From positions 12,214,001 through 12,278,000 of the forward strand of contig NC_084703.1 of NCBI RefSeq assembly GCF_033807575.1: 64,000 bases of DNA. Reading direction: 5' to 3'. This stretch comes from Cydia pomonella (taxonomy: Eukaryota > Arthropoda > Insecta > Lepidoptera > Tortricidae). The first letter of the stretch is position 1, and each line of letters begins with the position of its first letter. A program made the position numbers and the translations under genes. Below are positions 1-10,000 of this stretch, in pieces. Under the pieces are notes generated by a model, which saw only the letters and a list, made by a program, of their open reading frames with translations, was not told the origin of the DNA and did not search any database.

Positions 1-630
1 ATGATTTTTACTCAATGAAATTAAAAATTAGATAATTATATACTAAAGTATACCGCGGCAAACTGATAACCTAGTAAAATGATACCAAATAATTTTCTGC
101 CGAAAAAATATTACTTACTAATTCAGACAAAAGTTAAAACCGTCTGTTTCAAATCATATATAGATTCCTATTCCTATTCAAATCTTAGTTGACCTTAAAA
201 ATGCAATAGAAGTCAATTTCGGGCAAGTAGTGAAAAAAGGAAGAATACTAGCAAAGGTAAGTAATTTGTGGGAGTGAACGTGGAAAGGTAGATTTTTTTG
301 CAGGTATTGAGATAACATATATTATGTAGCTCCAAAAAGTAGATAAAGCTTGCTATCTTCACAAAAAAGAACCATGACTCCTAACTGTAACGACTATTTC
401 TTTATTATTTTTTAATTGACGACGATTATAAACTTTCAATGCAAAAGTCGAGAACAATGCTATAATTATATATTATTTAAAGTTTATAATGGCAAAATAT
501 ACACTTCTACTTCGAATTTATATAGTAATGGGTATAATTGACTGACTTTAATTAATGTCTAATACAGAAGCAGTCTGTTGTCTGTCTACTATGTCTCTAA
601 TCAAATATTACAAGTATATTTGACCCACGA
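1..630. other. AT-rich sequence without a recognisable gene
   Basis: No reading frame with plausible codon use, no splice-bounded exon and no clear repeat boundary is seen in this stretch. It is AT-rich intergenic or intronic DNA. It might be intronic sequence of the leftward minus-strand gene at 6.0-6.5 kb, but no exon is visible here. Confidence 0.5.
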
Positions 631-817
631 AGGTTTCAGATGAAGTTAAAAATCTGCAAACATATGTAAGTAGGGTGACAATAAAATATTATGGTACCAT
701 CGAGCTGATCTGATGATTGAGAGAGGAGGTGGCCATAGAAACTCTGTGTAAAAACATCGCAACCTAATTGCGTTTGAGGTTGTTAGAATTATCTCGATGA
801 GTATTATTTTCCTGTGG
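631..817 (-). repeat. Dispersed repeat, copy 1 of 3
   Basis: Read on the minus strand, this segment matches 32195-32425 on the plus strand. Shared blocks include TCCACAGGAAA at one end, an AATTAGGTTGCG block, ATGGCCACCTCCT, and an ACTTACATATG block towards the other end. Part of the same sequence recurs near 53095-53235. No target duplication or coding sequence was found, so the family is unclassified. Confidence 0.6.
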
Positions 818-1789
818 AACGAAGTACAATTAAGACCTGTTCCGTAAAGCTTTTTACAAGAACACATTAATATACAAAACTTTCCGATGAACAAAATTAT
901 TTTATCTATAACTATGTTATTTATCCCTTCAAATGGCGGCCCACCACTCACGGACTCACGTCCTTAAATGGACCCGGGTACGTCTTTAAACTACGTCCAA
1001 AAGAGAGGTATGGGCATTGTGAATAACATCTCGCTTTGTGTGGTATATAATAAAGCATAATTTTATTGGAAGGCGGAAAATCGTGTAGAATGGAGAGCCT
1101 TGGTGTAGAAAATAACTATCTCATGTGGTCTCGACCTACAGTCATGAGGAAACGAGGAAGAAGAATATTTTTTTTCTGAAAAAAATATATTTAATGAGAC
1201 CCCGAAATTACAAAATAAAATAAACTTATTAACAAATATATAATTAATTAAATATTATAGGACATCATTATACAAATTGACTGAAGTCTCACAGCAAGCT
1301 CAGTAAGGCTTGTGTTGTGGGTACTTAGACAATAATATATATATATATAGAGCCATTTATTTTTGTTTGCGTTTTCATTGAATTCCTTAACTTCGGCGTA
1401 TTGGTAAGTATGTTTAAGGAAAATAAATGGCATAGTTAATTTTAAAAAACAAAAGTTTTGTTTTATATTTTTATTATTATTATTTTTTTTTTAAGTTATT
1501 AAATGTTGCATATAGCGTTGTTGTAAGACGGGAATTACATTTAACTCAAACAAGCAATTGAAAACTATGACATCTCAATGTCATTTCGAACATCGATCGT
1601 CCAAGACAGTATGTATGTTTAGTAGCAAATGTATGAACTCGTACTAAACACTCGTCAATATGTAAATAGGCCCTAAAAGAAGGGTACACGCTCTTAAGGG
1701 CCTGATAAGATAAAAAATAATTATTGATTATCTCCGGAATGGAGTTAATTAGAATACCATTGTCTTTGAGAAAGTTACTTAATTTAAGC
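818..1789. other. AT-rich sequence without a recognisable gene
   Basis: No supported gene. There is a short (AT)n run near 1336-1350. A small inverted pair lies near 1670-1703, where GGCCCTAAAAG is mirrored by a block ending in AAGGGCC. Short minus-strand frames here have no recognisable motif. Confidence 0.45.
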
Positions 1790-1881
1790 TCAGGGATACA
1801 CCCTTGAAATTAACGGAAATAAAAACAGCTCTAAGCAATAACTAAGCTCCAATCTGTGCCCATCACACGAATAAATGGTGA
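1790..1881 (-). repeat. SINE body, left half (split by foldback element)
   Basis: Read on the minus strand from 1881, this sequence runs through a TTTATTCGTGTGATGGGCAC block. From memory, that is the body of a common lepidopteran tRNA-derived SINE just downstream of the tRNA-like head. The matching head lies at 4659-4737, also on the minus strand. The intervening 2.78 kb is an inserted palindromic element. The leftward end of the SINE is not clear. Confidence 0.6.
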
Positions 1882-2991
1882 GAGTCAGAATGGCGGGTGT
1901 ACCTAAATAAAATCAAATGAAAAGCATACCATATTTTTGTACCTGATTTGTACTATTTAGTACCTCGTTTAAAAAAAATTGTACCTCACGGTACTTAAAG
2001 TTATTATCAAAAAACAGGTCACCCGCCATCATAACAGTCAGAATGGCGGGTGTACTTTATTACGCTATGATCCCGTGGTTATTGATAAATTCTATAAAAG
2101 CCAAATATTTGTACCTTTTTTGTACCTTCACATTCGATTATAATACGAGCCATTTTATTTGTGGTTTCCAAGTTTTACTTATTTTATATTTTGCTTGCTA
2201 TTACAATTTTGCAGGCGTTATAATTTTTCACGTTATCGATCTCATTTTTAAGAAAAAACGCAAAGGTACAATTATTTTAATTACGCCAGGATTTAGTACC
2301 TTTAATGTTTAATCTGTTAAGTTTAAATAACTCAGAAAATCATGTCTTAGAAAAGGGCAGGCGCAATTTCAAAGAAATCTTCATAAGAAAAATCATGCAT
2401 TGTTCAAAATGTTCGTTTTTCACTGATTGTTGGCGATTAATCAGATAAAAGCCGCAAATTATGCGTGTTTGTCGGAATATTATTGTGATGAGACTGATGA
2501 GTTCTATACTTATTTGGGGGATATCGATGATGTCCTTACTTTGCTGAACAATGCAAAGTACCATATATATTTCTTCTATGACTACGACTAGTGGCTCTGT
2601 GAGATGTATTCCTCACGATAAGATCGATATGCTTAAGCATGTAAAAAAAAAGAGACTTCGTTGAGTCATTTTCACAGCGTACTCACAATGGTCTTAGGCG
2701 CCATAGACTGCAATGGCACTTAAGTCCTTTACGCTAGTTTTTCCACCATATTGAATATTTTCCAAAAAACGAAACGACAGAAAAAATATATGTAGCTATT
2801 GAACCCACTTACAAAATTTCACGAGAAACAGTTGAGAATTATTTATTCTTCTTCTTCTTTGTCGGTGTACTCTTTGCCATGGTAAACTGATAAACATGGT
2901 AAATCAGTGTCATGGTAAACTGCTGACATCAGGCATACGATTTCTCGCCATTTTTCATTTCGTCATTTTTTTGTATTAGGTAGCATACTTA

Positions 2992-4287
2992 CGAGGGCTG
3001 CTATTTATATATCCGGAAACCGGGATTACAATCTTCTTAAATAGTATATTTGACCTCCATGGTAAAATTGGAACTTTTTTAAGTACTGGCCGGTATATTT
3101 TTTCTTTCTTATTAACGCTAGTGTTTTGTTTTTGACGGGTTTTAAATGTCATCTCGCTGCAAGAATGGAACTCACTCGTGAAAATATTCGTGCTATGATT
3201 TATTATGATTTTCGGCGTGGTTTAACGCAACAACAGTGCATAGATCAACTAACTTTAACTTTTGGTGATGAAGCTCCATCTAAAACTACTGTGTATCACT
3301 GGTTTAGGGAGTTCAATCGTGGACGTAGTATGCTTACGGACGAAGTTAAGGCAGGTCGCCCGAAATCGGTCGTTGTACCACAAAATATTGAGGCTGTGCG
3401 AAAACTTATAATAGACGACCGGCATGTTACGTACCGCGAGATAGAGGCGACTCTGGGTATTTCTATGACTAGCATTAATAGCATATTACATGATCATTTA
3501 GCTGTAAAAAAAAATTGTTCGCGTTGGATACCGCACAACTTAACTAAGGAGTAAAAAGATGCTCGCGTCGAATGGTGCTATAAAATGTTAAACAAATATA
3601 ACCGTGGTGACTCAAAGGCCGTTTATAACATCTATACAGGTGACGAATCCTGGATCTATGCATACGATCCCGAAACGAAGCAACAATCAACGGTATGGGT
3701 GTTTCAAAATGAGCCGAACCCTAAGAAAGTTACTCGTGCAAAAAGTACATTGAAACAAATGGTAGCCTGCTTCTTCGGTATTAATGGCGATGTAACTACA
3801 GTGCCACTAGAAAACCGTAAAACGGTTAATTCAGATTGGTACACGACCATTTGCTTACCGGAAGTATTTGAACAAATTCGTAAAACTAACCAGCGACGAA
3901 GAATCATTCTACATCATGACAATGCCAGCTGTCATACGTCACGCGAAACAACTCTATTTTTGGAAGGTCAAAATGTGGAATTAACGTGTCATCCGCCGTA
4001 CAGCCCTGACTTGGCAGTGGCACCCAATGATTTTTATTCATTTCCCAATATAAAAAATAAATTACGCGGTCAACGATTTTCGACCGCTGAAGATGATGTC
4101 GACGCATTCAAACAACACGTTATGGAGGTACCTCAGGCGGAGTGGCAGAAGTGCTTCAAAAATTGGTTCACACGAATGCAAAAGTGCATAGATCATCAAG
4201 GGGAATACTTTGAAAAACAATAAAGCCATTTTCAGCCGTGTAAGTTTGTTTGTTTTTTGTTTCCGGATATATAAGTAGCAACCCTCG
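2992..4287 (+). mobile_element. mariner-type transposon (1,296 bp)
   Basis: The terminal inverted repeats are CGAGGGCTGCTATTTATATA at the left and its near-complement at the right (about 28 bp, two mismatches). They are flanked by a TA on each side (2990-2991 and 4288-4289), the standard mariner target duplication. The length is normal for a complete mariner. It lies inside the palindromic foldback element, so it is the youngest of three nested insertions. Confidence 0.92.
3165..4223 (+). pseudogene. mariner transposase, one premature stop
   Basis: This is the cut-and-paste transposase of the surrounding mariner. The start is the ATG at 3165 (protein MELTRENI...). Residues 1-130 form the paired helix-turn-helix DNA-binding region. 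The linker motif WIPHNL follows, then the catalytic half with acidic motifs TGDESW and HHDNASCH and a third near SPDLAVAPND. One frame runs from 3165 to 4223 (352 codons, normal for mariner) and is broken only by a TAA at 3552-3554, where related transposases usually have glutamine. Between the second and third aspartates there are 36 residues instead of the mariner-typical 34. Two extra residues (VA) sit in the YSPDLAPND block, matching a short GGCA repeat in the DNA. The copy is therefore recently dead or nearly so. Confidence 0.9.
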
Positions 4288-4658
4288 TATATAACCATTA
4301 AAACATTAAATAAAAATTATAACGCCTGCAAAATTGTAATAGCAAGCAAAATATAAAATGAGTAAAAATTGGAAACCACAAATAAAATGGCTCATATTAT
4401 AATTGAATGTGAAGGTACAAAAAAGGTACAAAAATTTGGCTTTTATAGAATTTATCAATAACCACGGGATCATAGCGTAATAAAGTACACCCGCCATTCT
4501 GACTGTCAGAATGGCGGGTGACCTGTTTTTTTATGATAACTTTAAGTACCGTGAGGTACAATTTTTTTTAAAGGAGGTACTAAATAGTACAAATTAGGTA
4601 CAAAAATACGGTATGCTTTTCATTTAATTTTATTTAGGTACACCCGCCATTCTGACTC

Positions 4659-4737
4659 TGAAAAGGATTTGAACCTGGGACCATCTGCTTCATAGGAAGG
4701 GTCACTGCCCACTGGGCCAGACCAGTCGAAAAGACAT
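4659..4737 (-). repeat. SINE tRNA-like head, right half of the split SINE
   Basis: On the minus strand this reads as a tRNA-like head with an A-box-like TGGCCCAGTGG and a B-box GGTTCAAATCC, the internal RNA polymerase III promoter elements. Downstream of the B box the sequence stops at the foldback element and resumes at 1881 going left. It is a SINE head rather than a working tRNA gene: there is no cloverleaf acceptor stem, and the SINE body continues across the insertion. Confidence 0.65.
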
Positions 4738-4757
4738 TTTCAAGAAGTAAATTAAGA

Positions 4758-4922
4758 CTACATAATCACGATTTGATATAACTCTTCTAATTTAGTTTGC
4801 TGAGTTCTATTTATCAACCAAGCAAAGGCTTTGTCCCTCAAAAAACGCAGCATTATTTTTTCAGTAAATTTTTCTTCCTTGTCCAAAAGTACTGGCACTG
4901 ACCACCGGTATAGTTGCGGCAG
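4758..4922 (-). other. Unassigned coding-like open frame (54 codons)
   Basis: Between stops on the minus strand this frame reads with protein-like composition, for example blocks VPVLLDKEEKFTEKIML and RFLRDKAFAWL. It contains no early ATG and no convincing splice acceptor in the phase needed by the gene at 6.0-6.5 kb. It may be a transposable-element gag remnant or an isolated exon. I do not recognise it. Confidence 0.25.
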
Positions 4923-5152
4923 TTACAGGGCGGGGGAGAAAGGGCTCACTCAGCAGTTCCTATAACGAGGCCCTACTGTAGTTTTATTTTATATTACTTA
5001 AATTTTTAAGTAGATAGTTGTATTTACTGCTAATTTAGTTTATTCCTGTTTTGTAAATATTATTTGTTCAATAGAAGCACTTTACACCTACTAACTAGGC
5101 TAACTTTAACACATACCTATAGACCCATCCAGACCTTAATAATTTTATATAA

Positions 5153-5390
5153 CTGTTCTGCAGTCCCGCTGGTTGCCTAGCAGTAAGTGTGCAAATATGA
5201 ATCCGGAGGTTGCAGTGTGCATACCTATTACCTTGGCTCGTAACAATGAGTTTTTCAAAACTGTTTCTAGTTTCAGTGAAGGAAAACATTGTGAGGAAAC
5301 CGGACTAATCTCAAAAAGGCCTAGTTTCCCCCTGGGTTGGAGATGCCTTTTGGCCAAAACTCCTGGATTGGTCCGTCTGGAGTTTTTTAT
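5153..5390 (+). repeat. Degenerate tRNA-derived SINE
   Basis: This is the same family as the well-preserved copy at 16842-17170. It has an A-box-like TTGCCTAGCAG, an AATCCGGAGGTTGC block, then TGAAGGAAAACATTGTGAGG and CCTAGTTTCCCCCTGGGTTG. The B box is eroded and the 3' tail is lost. Confidence 0.75.
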
Positions 5391-5542
5391 GTCTTTGTAT
5401 TGGGAGTATCTGTATACTCAATTATATATTTAATTAAATTAAGTAATTACTATGCTATCTGAAAAAAAAGCCACCTCACATAATATAAAATCCAGCATAT
5501 ACAAAGGCTTACTTAGGCATTACTTTTTGCTAGTTAGCTATG

Positions 5543-5696
5543 TTAACACATTCACTGCCGGGAACCCACCTAGTTAGCGCTCGTGAACTTTGTTCAGATG
5601 CCGGACAACCCGTTGAGCGGGTTGTTTTGTATGCAGCTATAGACCACCGGTTTCTGGGGTAGTGCGCCGTTTTTTGTCTGGCAGTGAATGTGTTAA
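5543..5696. mobile_element. TTAA-flanked MITE, copy 1
   Basis: This 154-bp element runs from TTAA to TTAA with inverted ends CACATTCACTGCC / GGCAGTGAATGTG. An exact TTAA boundary on both sides is the signature of piggyBac-type insertion. There is no coding capacity. A second copy with the same orientation lies 125 bp downstream. Confidence 0.8.
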
Positions 5697-5821
5697 TAAT
5701 AATGGCAGCCCTGACAAAGATACTAGATATTTCTACAGAAAAATAATTCGGGCAATGCTGGCTCAAGTTTAATATTACTTCAATGTTATTTTAAAATGAG
5801 AGTGTATAAATGTATTAGTAC

Positions 5822-5975
5822 TTAACACATTCCCTGTCGGGAACCCACCTGGTGGGCGCACGTGAACTTTGTTCAGATGCCGGACAACCCGCTGGGCGGG
5901 TTGTTTTGTACGCAGCTATAGACCACCGGTTTTTGGGGTAGTGCGCCGTTTTTTGTCTGGCAGTGAATGTGTTAA
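5822..5975. mobile_element. TTAA-flanked MITE, copy 2
   Basis: Same 154-bp length, same orientation and same TTAA boundaries as the copy at 5543-5696. Differences are scattered substitutions, for example CCTGTC for CTGCC at the left end. The pair looks like two independent insertions, or a local duplication with unrelated spacer. Confidence 0.8.
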
Positions 5976-6045
5976 TATATTTTAGTAACACATGTGTGAC
6001 ATAAGTTTCATTCTACAGGTGACCTATGTTCGATGCAGCACTCAC

Positions 6046-6503
6046 TTGTAAGTGTGCGTGAGCGCAAGCCGTGCGCTCGGCTCCATACAAGCCCGGGACA
6101 GCAAAGCGACGCCGGCCCAGTGCGGCCCGCCCGGATCCCGCATCACGCGCCACAGCGAACTGAACAGGGCGCACACCTCCGACCTCCCGGGAGCGAATAT
6201 TGATAAATCACACGTCGATGCTAACAGCTACAGTGGGTTGAAACAAGATATACTAACAACCATTTTATAAAAGATAATTACAAGTAAATTCAGATAATAA
6301 CAAAAATGTTTGAGGTAATTGCATTTTAAACTTACGTTTAAATATCTGTTCATTAAACTAACAGACACCTCGCTATGCGTGGTCTCATATTGGCGTGCAG
6401 CATCCACGAATGCCTTTGCATTTGCATACTTTCCTCCATCTGATATATTGCTACAACTATTACTCTTACAGTTCTCCACACCATCCACTTCCATCTTACT
6501 CAT
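6046..6503 (-). CDS. 5' two exons of a CIP2A-like helical protein gene (partial)
   Basis: Two coding exons are visible on the minus strand. Exon 1 (6503-6336) starts with ATG, encodes 56 residues (MSKMEVDGVENC... to ...MNRYLN) and ends at a GTAAGT donor in phase 0. Exon 2 (6227-6046) follows a TAG acceptor and encodes LLASTCDLSIFAPGRSEVC and onward. It ends in phase 2 at a GTGAGT donor after THTY. Exon 2 is distinctly G+C-rich against AT-rich surroundings, as expected for coding sequence here. The order QYETTHSEVS, LMNRYL, a long helix with SLWRVM, then LLSRACMEPSARLALTHTY resembles, from memory, the N-terminal armadillo-like region of CIP2A, a PP2A inhibitor and mitotic scaffold protein. That match is an inference and was not tested. 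No further exon was found to the left, so most of the gene is missing, unrecognised or beyond the window. It is divergently arranged with FKBP12. Confidence 0.65.
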
Positions 6504-7087
6504 AGATACTACACGTAAAACGATGAAAACACAATTTTATTGTAGAATATATTCAAGCAGTAGACTAAACTATAATAACTATATTAAATATAAATTAAAT
6601 TAACTAATGACAGGCTGTAGAGTGCAGTAAAATTCAACTGTCCAGTGTGTCCAGTATTTTAAATTTTGAATGGACAGTAAAAAAGCTGTCTGTGGTGTGA
6701 ATTCTATCCGAAGACAATTAAGGTACACTGTTACAAATGCTCTGCAATAGTCTGGCTAGCCAAATATTGTTGACAGATTTTTCTTTGTTGTATCACCAAT
6801 TGTCTATGATTAGAAAAAAACCTAAAGGCTGTTGTCAATTTAGGTCAGATTAAATCCAGAAAAGTATTTTTCTGTAGTAATTATTTTTCAATTTATTCAG
6901 CCGTAATTCTATTTATATTTATATTTGAGCTGATGGCCGTGTTGCCAATGCTCGATTTTTTTTTTTATAGAAGTGTCACTGTCTGCTGCTGTCAATATGT
7001 TAGAAGACCATAACAAAACAAGTCTCCCAATTATTATATTAAAAAATTAAACAGAGTGTATGCCTTTTTATTATTTAATTGTTTACA
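6504..7087. promoter_or_regulatory. Divergent intergenic region, probable bidirectional promoter
   Basis: 584 bp separate the start codons of the minus-strand CIP2A-like gene and the plus-strand FKBP12 gene. The 5' UTRs and promoters of both must lie here or in unseen upstream exons. No clear TATA element was assigned. Close head-to-head spacing suggests a shared promoter, which is an inference from geometry. Confidence 0.4.
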
Positions 7088-10000
7088 ATGGGCGTCGATA
7101 TTGAAGTTCTCAGTCCTGGAAACGGTATTTATACTTTTCTTTCCTATTCATTACTATAGGAGTTACAAGTTTTTAAATTATATTACTGACATTATTAGTC
7201 CGTCCCTAACGTTTCAGGATCTACATATCCCAAGCCGGGTCAAACAGTAGTGGTCCATTACACGGGCACCTTAGCTGATGGAAAGCAGTTCGACTGTTCT
7301 AGAGAACGTGGGCAACCTTTTAAGTTTACGCTCGGCAAAGGAGACGTAATCAAGGGATGGGACAGAGGTATACCAAAGGTAAGGATAGAAAATTCTTAAC
7401 ACTTCAGCCGAGCTAGCACAGGAACGGCGTGACACAATTTCGCCCGCGAGAGAGACTACCCGTCCCTCTTTAATTATTACAGTTAGAAAAAGTGGGGTAG
7501 TTTATCTTGCGGGCGAGATACTGTCGCGCCCGTCCTGTGCTAAGCCTACTTACTGGTGGCATACATCATTTTTCAGTTGTTGGAATCATCTATCTTTCTA
7601 TTCATTAAATTTTTAATTCAATTGACTTAATTGACTGCTTCCCAGCATTTTGTCACTTAGGGTTTAAGATTTCACCAAACTCGGTTACATGGCAACAATA
7701 TTGTGGCAATAGTCATTATATGCAGGGGCGGATACCAGTATTTTGTCCATACAAAAAGACCACTTTTTCATTCTTTGGTTTATTATTGTTGTCTAAATAC
7801 ATGATTCAGTCTTACATAAAGAGAATATAATAATACAAAATATTGGCTTATTTTGGGGTTTCTTAAAATTATGTACATGTACATGTAAATTATTCTTAGA
7901 AGTCTCTCTAACATGTTTTAGCCATATTTTCTTGTTTAACATTGTAAGGTTTTATCTAGATTTTATGCCAGAAAGATATCAGAATATTAGAAAAAGGGCA
8001 CAAGTAACTAACACCTTACACTTTGCTTAGAGCATAAAATGGAGATGGGCTGGTCATGTGGCAAGGCTAGACGACGGGAGGTGGACAAGAATGGTGACCA
8101 AATTGAAAGGGCTCCAGGTCTCTAGAAAGAGAGGACATCAATGTTAGGCATAATTAATTACTTGTGTAATTTAATTACGAATTGAATCAAAAGTAATTAA
8201 ATTATTTGTAATTTAATTACATGTAATTCAATCTCCTGTGTAGTTTGCAATGGCAATTACTTTAATTGGTAATTAAATTACACAATTACCCCTGTTTATT
8301 AATTTTGTTAACGTTTTTATTAATTTTCAAAGATGAACATATTTATTTACAACAATAAAATTATAAAGGAAAATTTGTTTTAAGTTCATTATACCTTGGA
8401 TAACGTTATACAATATTTTTTTATCCCGGGAATCATTCATTTAGAGGGTAAAATATGACAAACCACCTCGAATGGTACCTCATAGCGGTTGGTGCTTACT
8501 TACCTCGCGTAATTCCACATTAATATTGGGGCGGCGCTAATAATGGCGTAAGCGCCGACCGCCATAAGGAGCCTTTCGACGTGGACTGTAACAAATGGTA
8601 CAAATTGTAAAAACAAAGCAGTTGTTATCAGTATAGAGTGAAACAAAGGATGCAACGAGAAAATTCACAAAGAGCTACCTTCCAGTCTAAGCTACTCGTA
8701 TAGGGTTCAAGTTGTAATAACCGGTCATTTGGATTAGTCGACAGGTAGGCGATGAACAACGTGAACTCCGGCCGCGAATTCTACACAAAAAAATTACACG
8801 CGCAGTACGAGCATTTGCGACACACCTACAGACGAGTGTATTTGGCAGCCTTTATTTAAAAACTGAGAAAGTATAAGGGAGTATTACTGCAATGTTCTGC
8901 CGTCAGAGTGCAGCACTAGCAGTTTAGTCGGGTTATTTGTTGCCCACCATAAGCCGTACTAAAATTTACGGTGGGGACAAAAAATGAAAATGACAATGAC
9001 AAATAATCATAGCGCTTTCTCTGCTAATCCTACTGAAAGTTCCATAAGAGCATCTCGGTCATCTGCCGCCTCTACCATTTCATCTCTATATTAATTGTAC
9101 CTCTATGGTATTATGACAAGTTTTCACAGATAATAAAATATGATTACAAGGGCCCTACCGGGAAACGCGAAAAACGAAATTTAGTTATCTGCCTCTTCAT
9201 AGCTCGCATATGCAAGAGTGATAGAGAAGTTAGATAACGAAAATTTTCTTGTGTCGCGGTAGACCCTCAGATTGTGATGGATTGTGATAGTGGCGCCCCC
9301 TACTCAGAGTTTCGTGTAATATTTCCTATTAAAAATACATTTGTAAACTAGGGGCTAAAATGGTTATGCTTTTCATTCCCTGTTTTTAAACATAATATAA
9401 ATGAGTTTGCTTGGGAGTCTTTTTTTCAAATTATGCAGTGGCACATGTCGTTTCGGTTTTCAATTATGCAGTAAACAAGAATCATTTGGGCAATGAATGA
9501 TTACAATTCAGCTCACCATATCTTGTACGAGGGGCTGATATGATTAAAAATCAGATTCATTTAAAAAATGGATAAAACCCGATAAATTCCCGTATTTAGA
9601 TACTCGTTTAGGTGGATGAAAACGATTTCTAAGAAAAAAGAAAAAAGTGACATTTAATAACTATTTTTTTTTATTGAAGAGTTAACGTTCATTACATAAT
9701 GCAAAGCATATTGGACGCTTAACTTTTAAAAGCGGCCAAGTGCGAGTCGGACTCGTGTCGGGTTCCGTACCATTTATGACGTATTAAAATAAACTACTTA
9801 GTACTTACTAGATTTCGTTCAAACCAATTTTCGGTGGAAGTTTGCATGGTAATGTATATCATATATTTTTTTTAGTTTTATCATTCTGTTATTTTAGAAG
9901 TTATGGGGGGGGGGGGACACAGATTTTACCTATTATTATTGTTTATTGATTATTCATGCAACACACAAGCTTACAGTTCAGGTACCAAAGCGCTTACATG

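Larger units (their letters stand above)
1882..4658. mobile_element. Palindromic foldback DNA transposon, carrying a nested mariner
   Basis: The two ends are inverted copies beginning GAGTCAGAATGGCGGG. The arms are about 350 bp each (about 1882-2235 and 4311-4658) and nearly exact reverse complements. Each arm contains a second inward copy of the GTCAGAATGGCGGGTG motif (near 2037 and 4485), so the arms are themselves composite. The element is flanked by a 3-bp TGA repeat (1879-1881 and 4659-4661), which fits a 3-bp target duplication. The interior from 2236 to 2991 shows no transposase, so this is a non-autonomous copy. A mariner occupies 2992-4287. A PIF/Harbinger-like origin is possible from the 3-bp duplication, but this is only inference. 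Confidence 0.8.

Noticed and set aside
646..951. Minus-strand 101-codon frame as a gene
   Set aside because: It overlaps a dispersed repeat shared with 32195-32425, and the apparent protein similarity between the two comes from that repeat.
5145..5433. Overlapping small frames on both strands
   Set aside because: They all fall within a degenerate SINE.
6052..6270. Plus-strand 72-codon frame
   Set aside because: It is antisense to exon 2 of the CIP2A-like gene, which has good splice sites on the minus strand.
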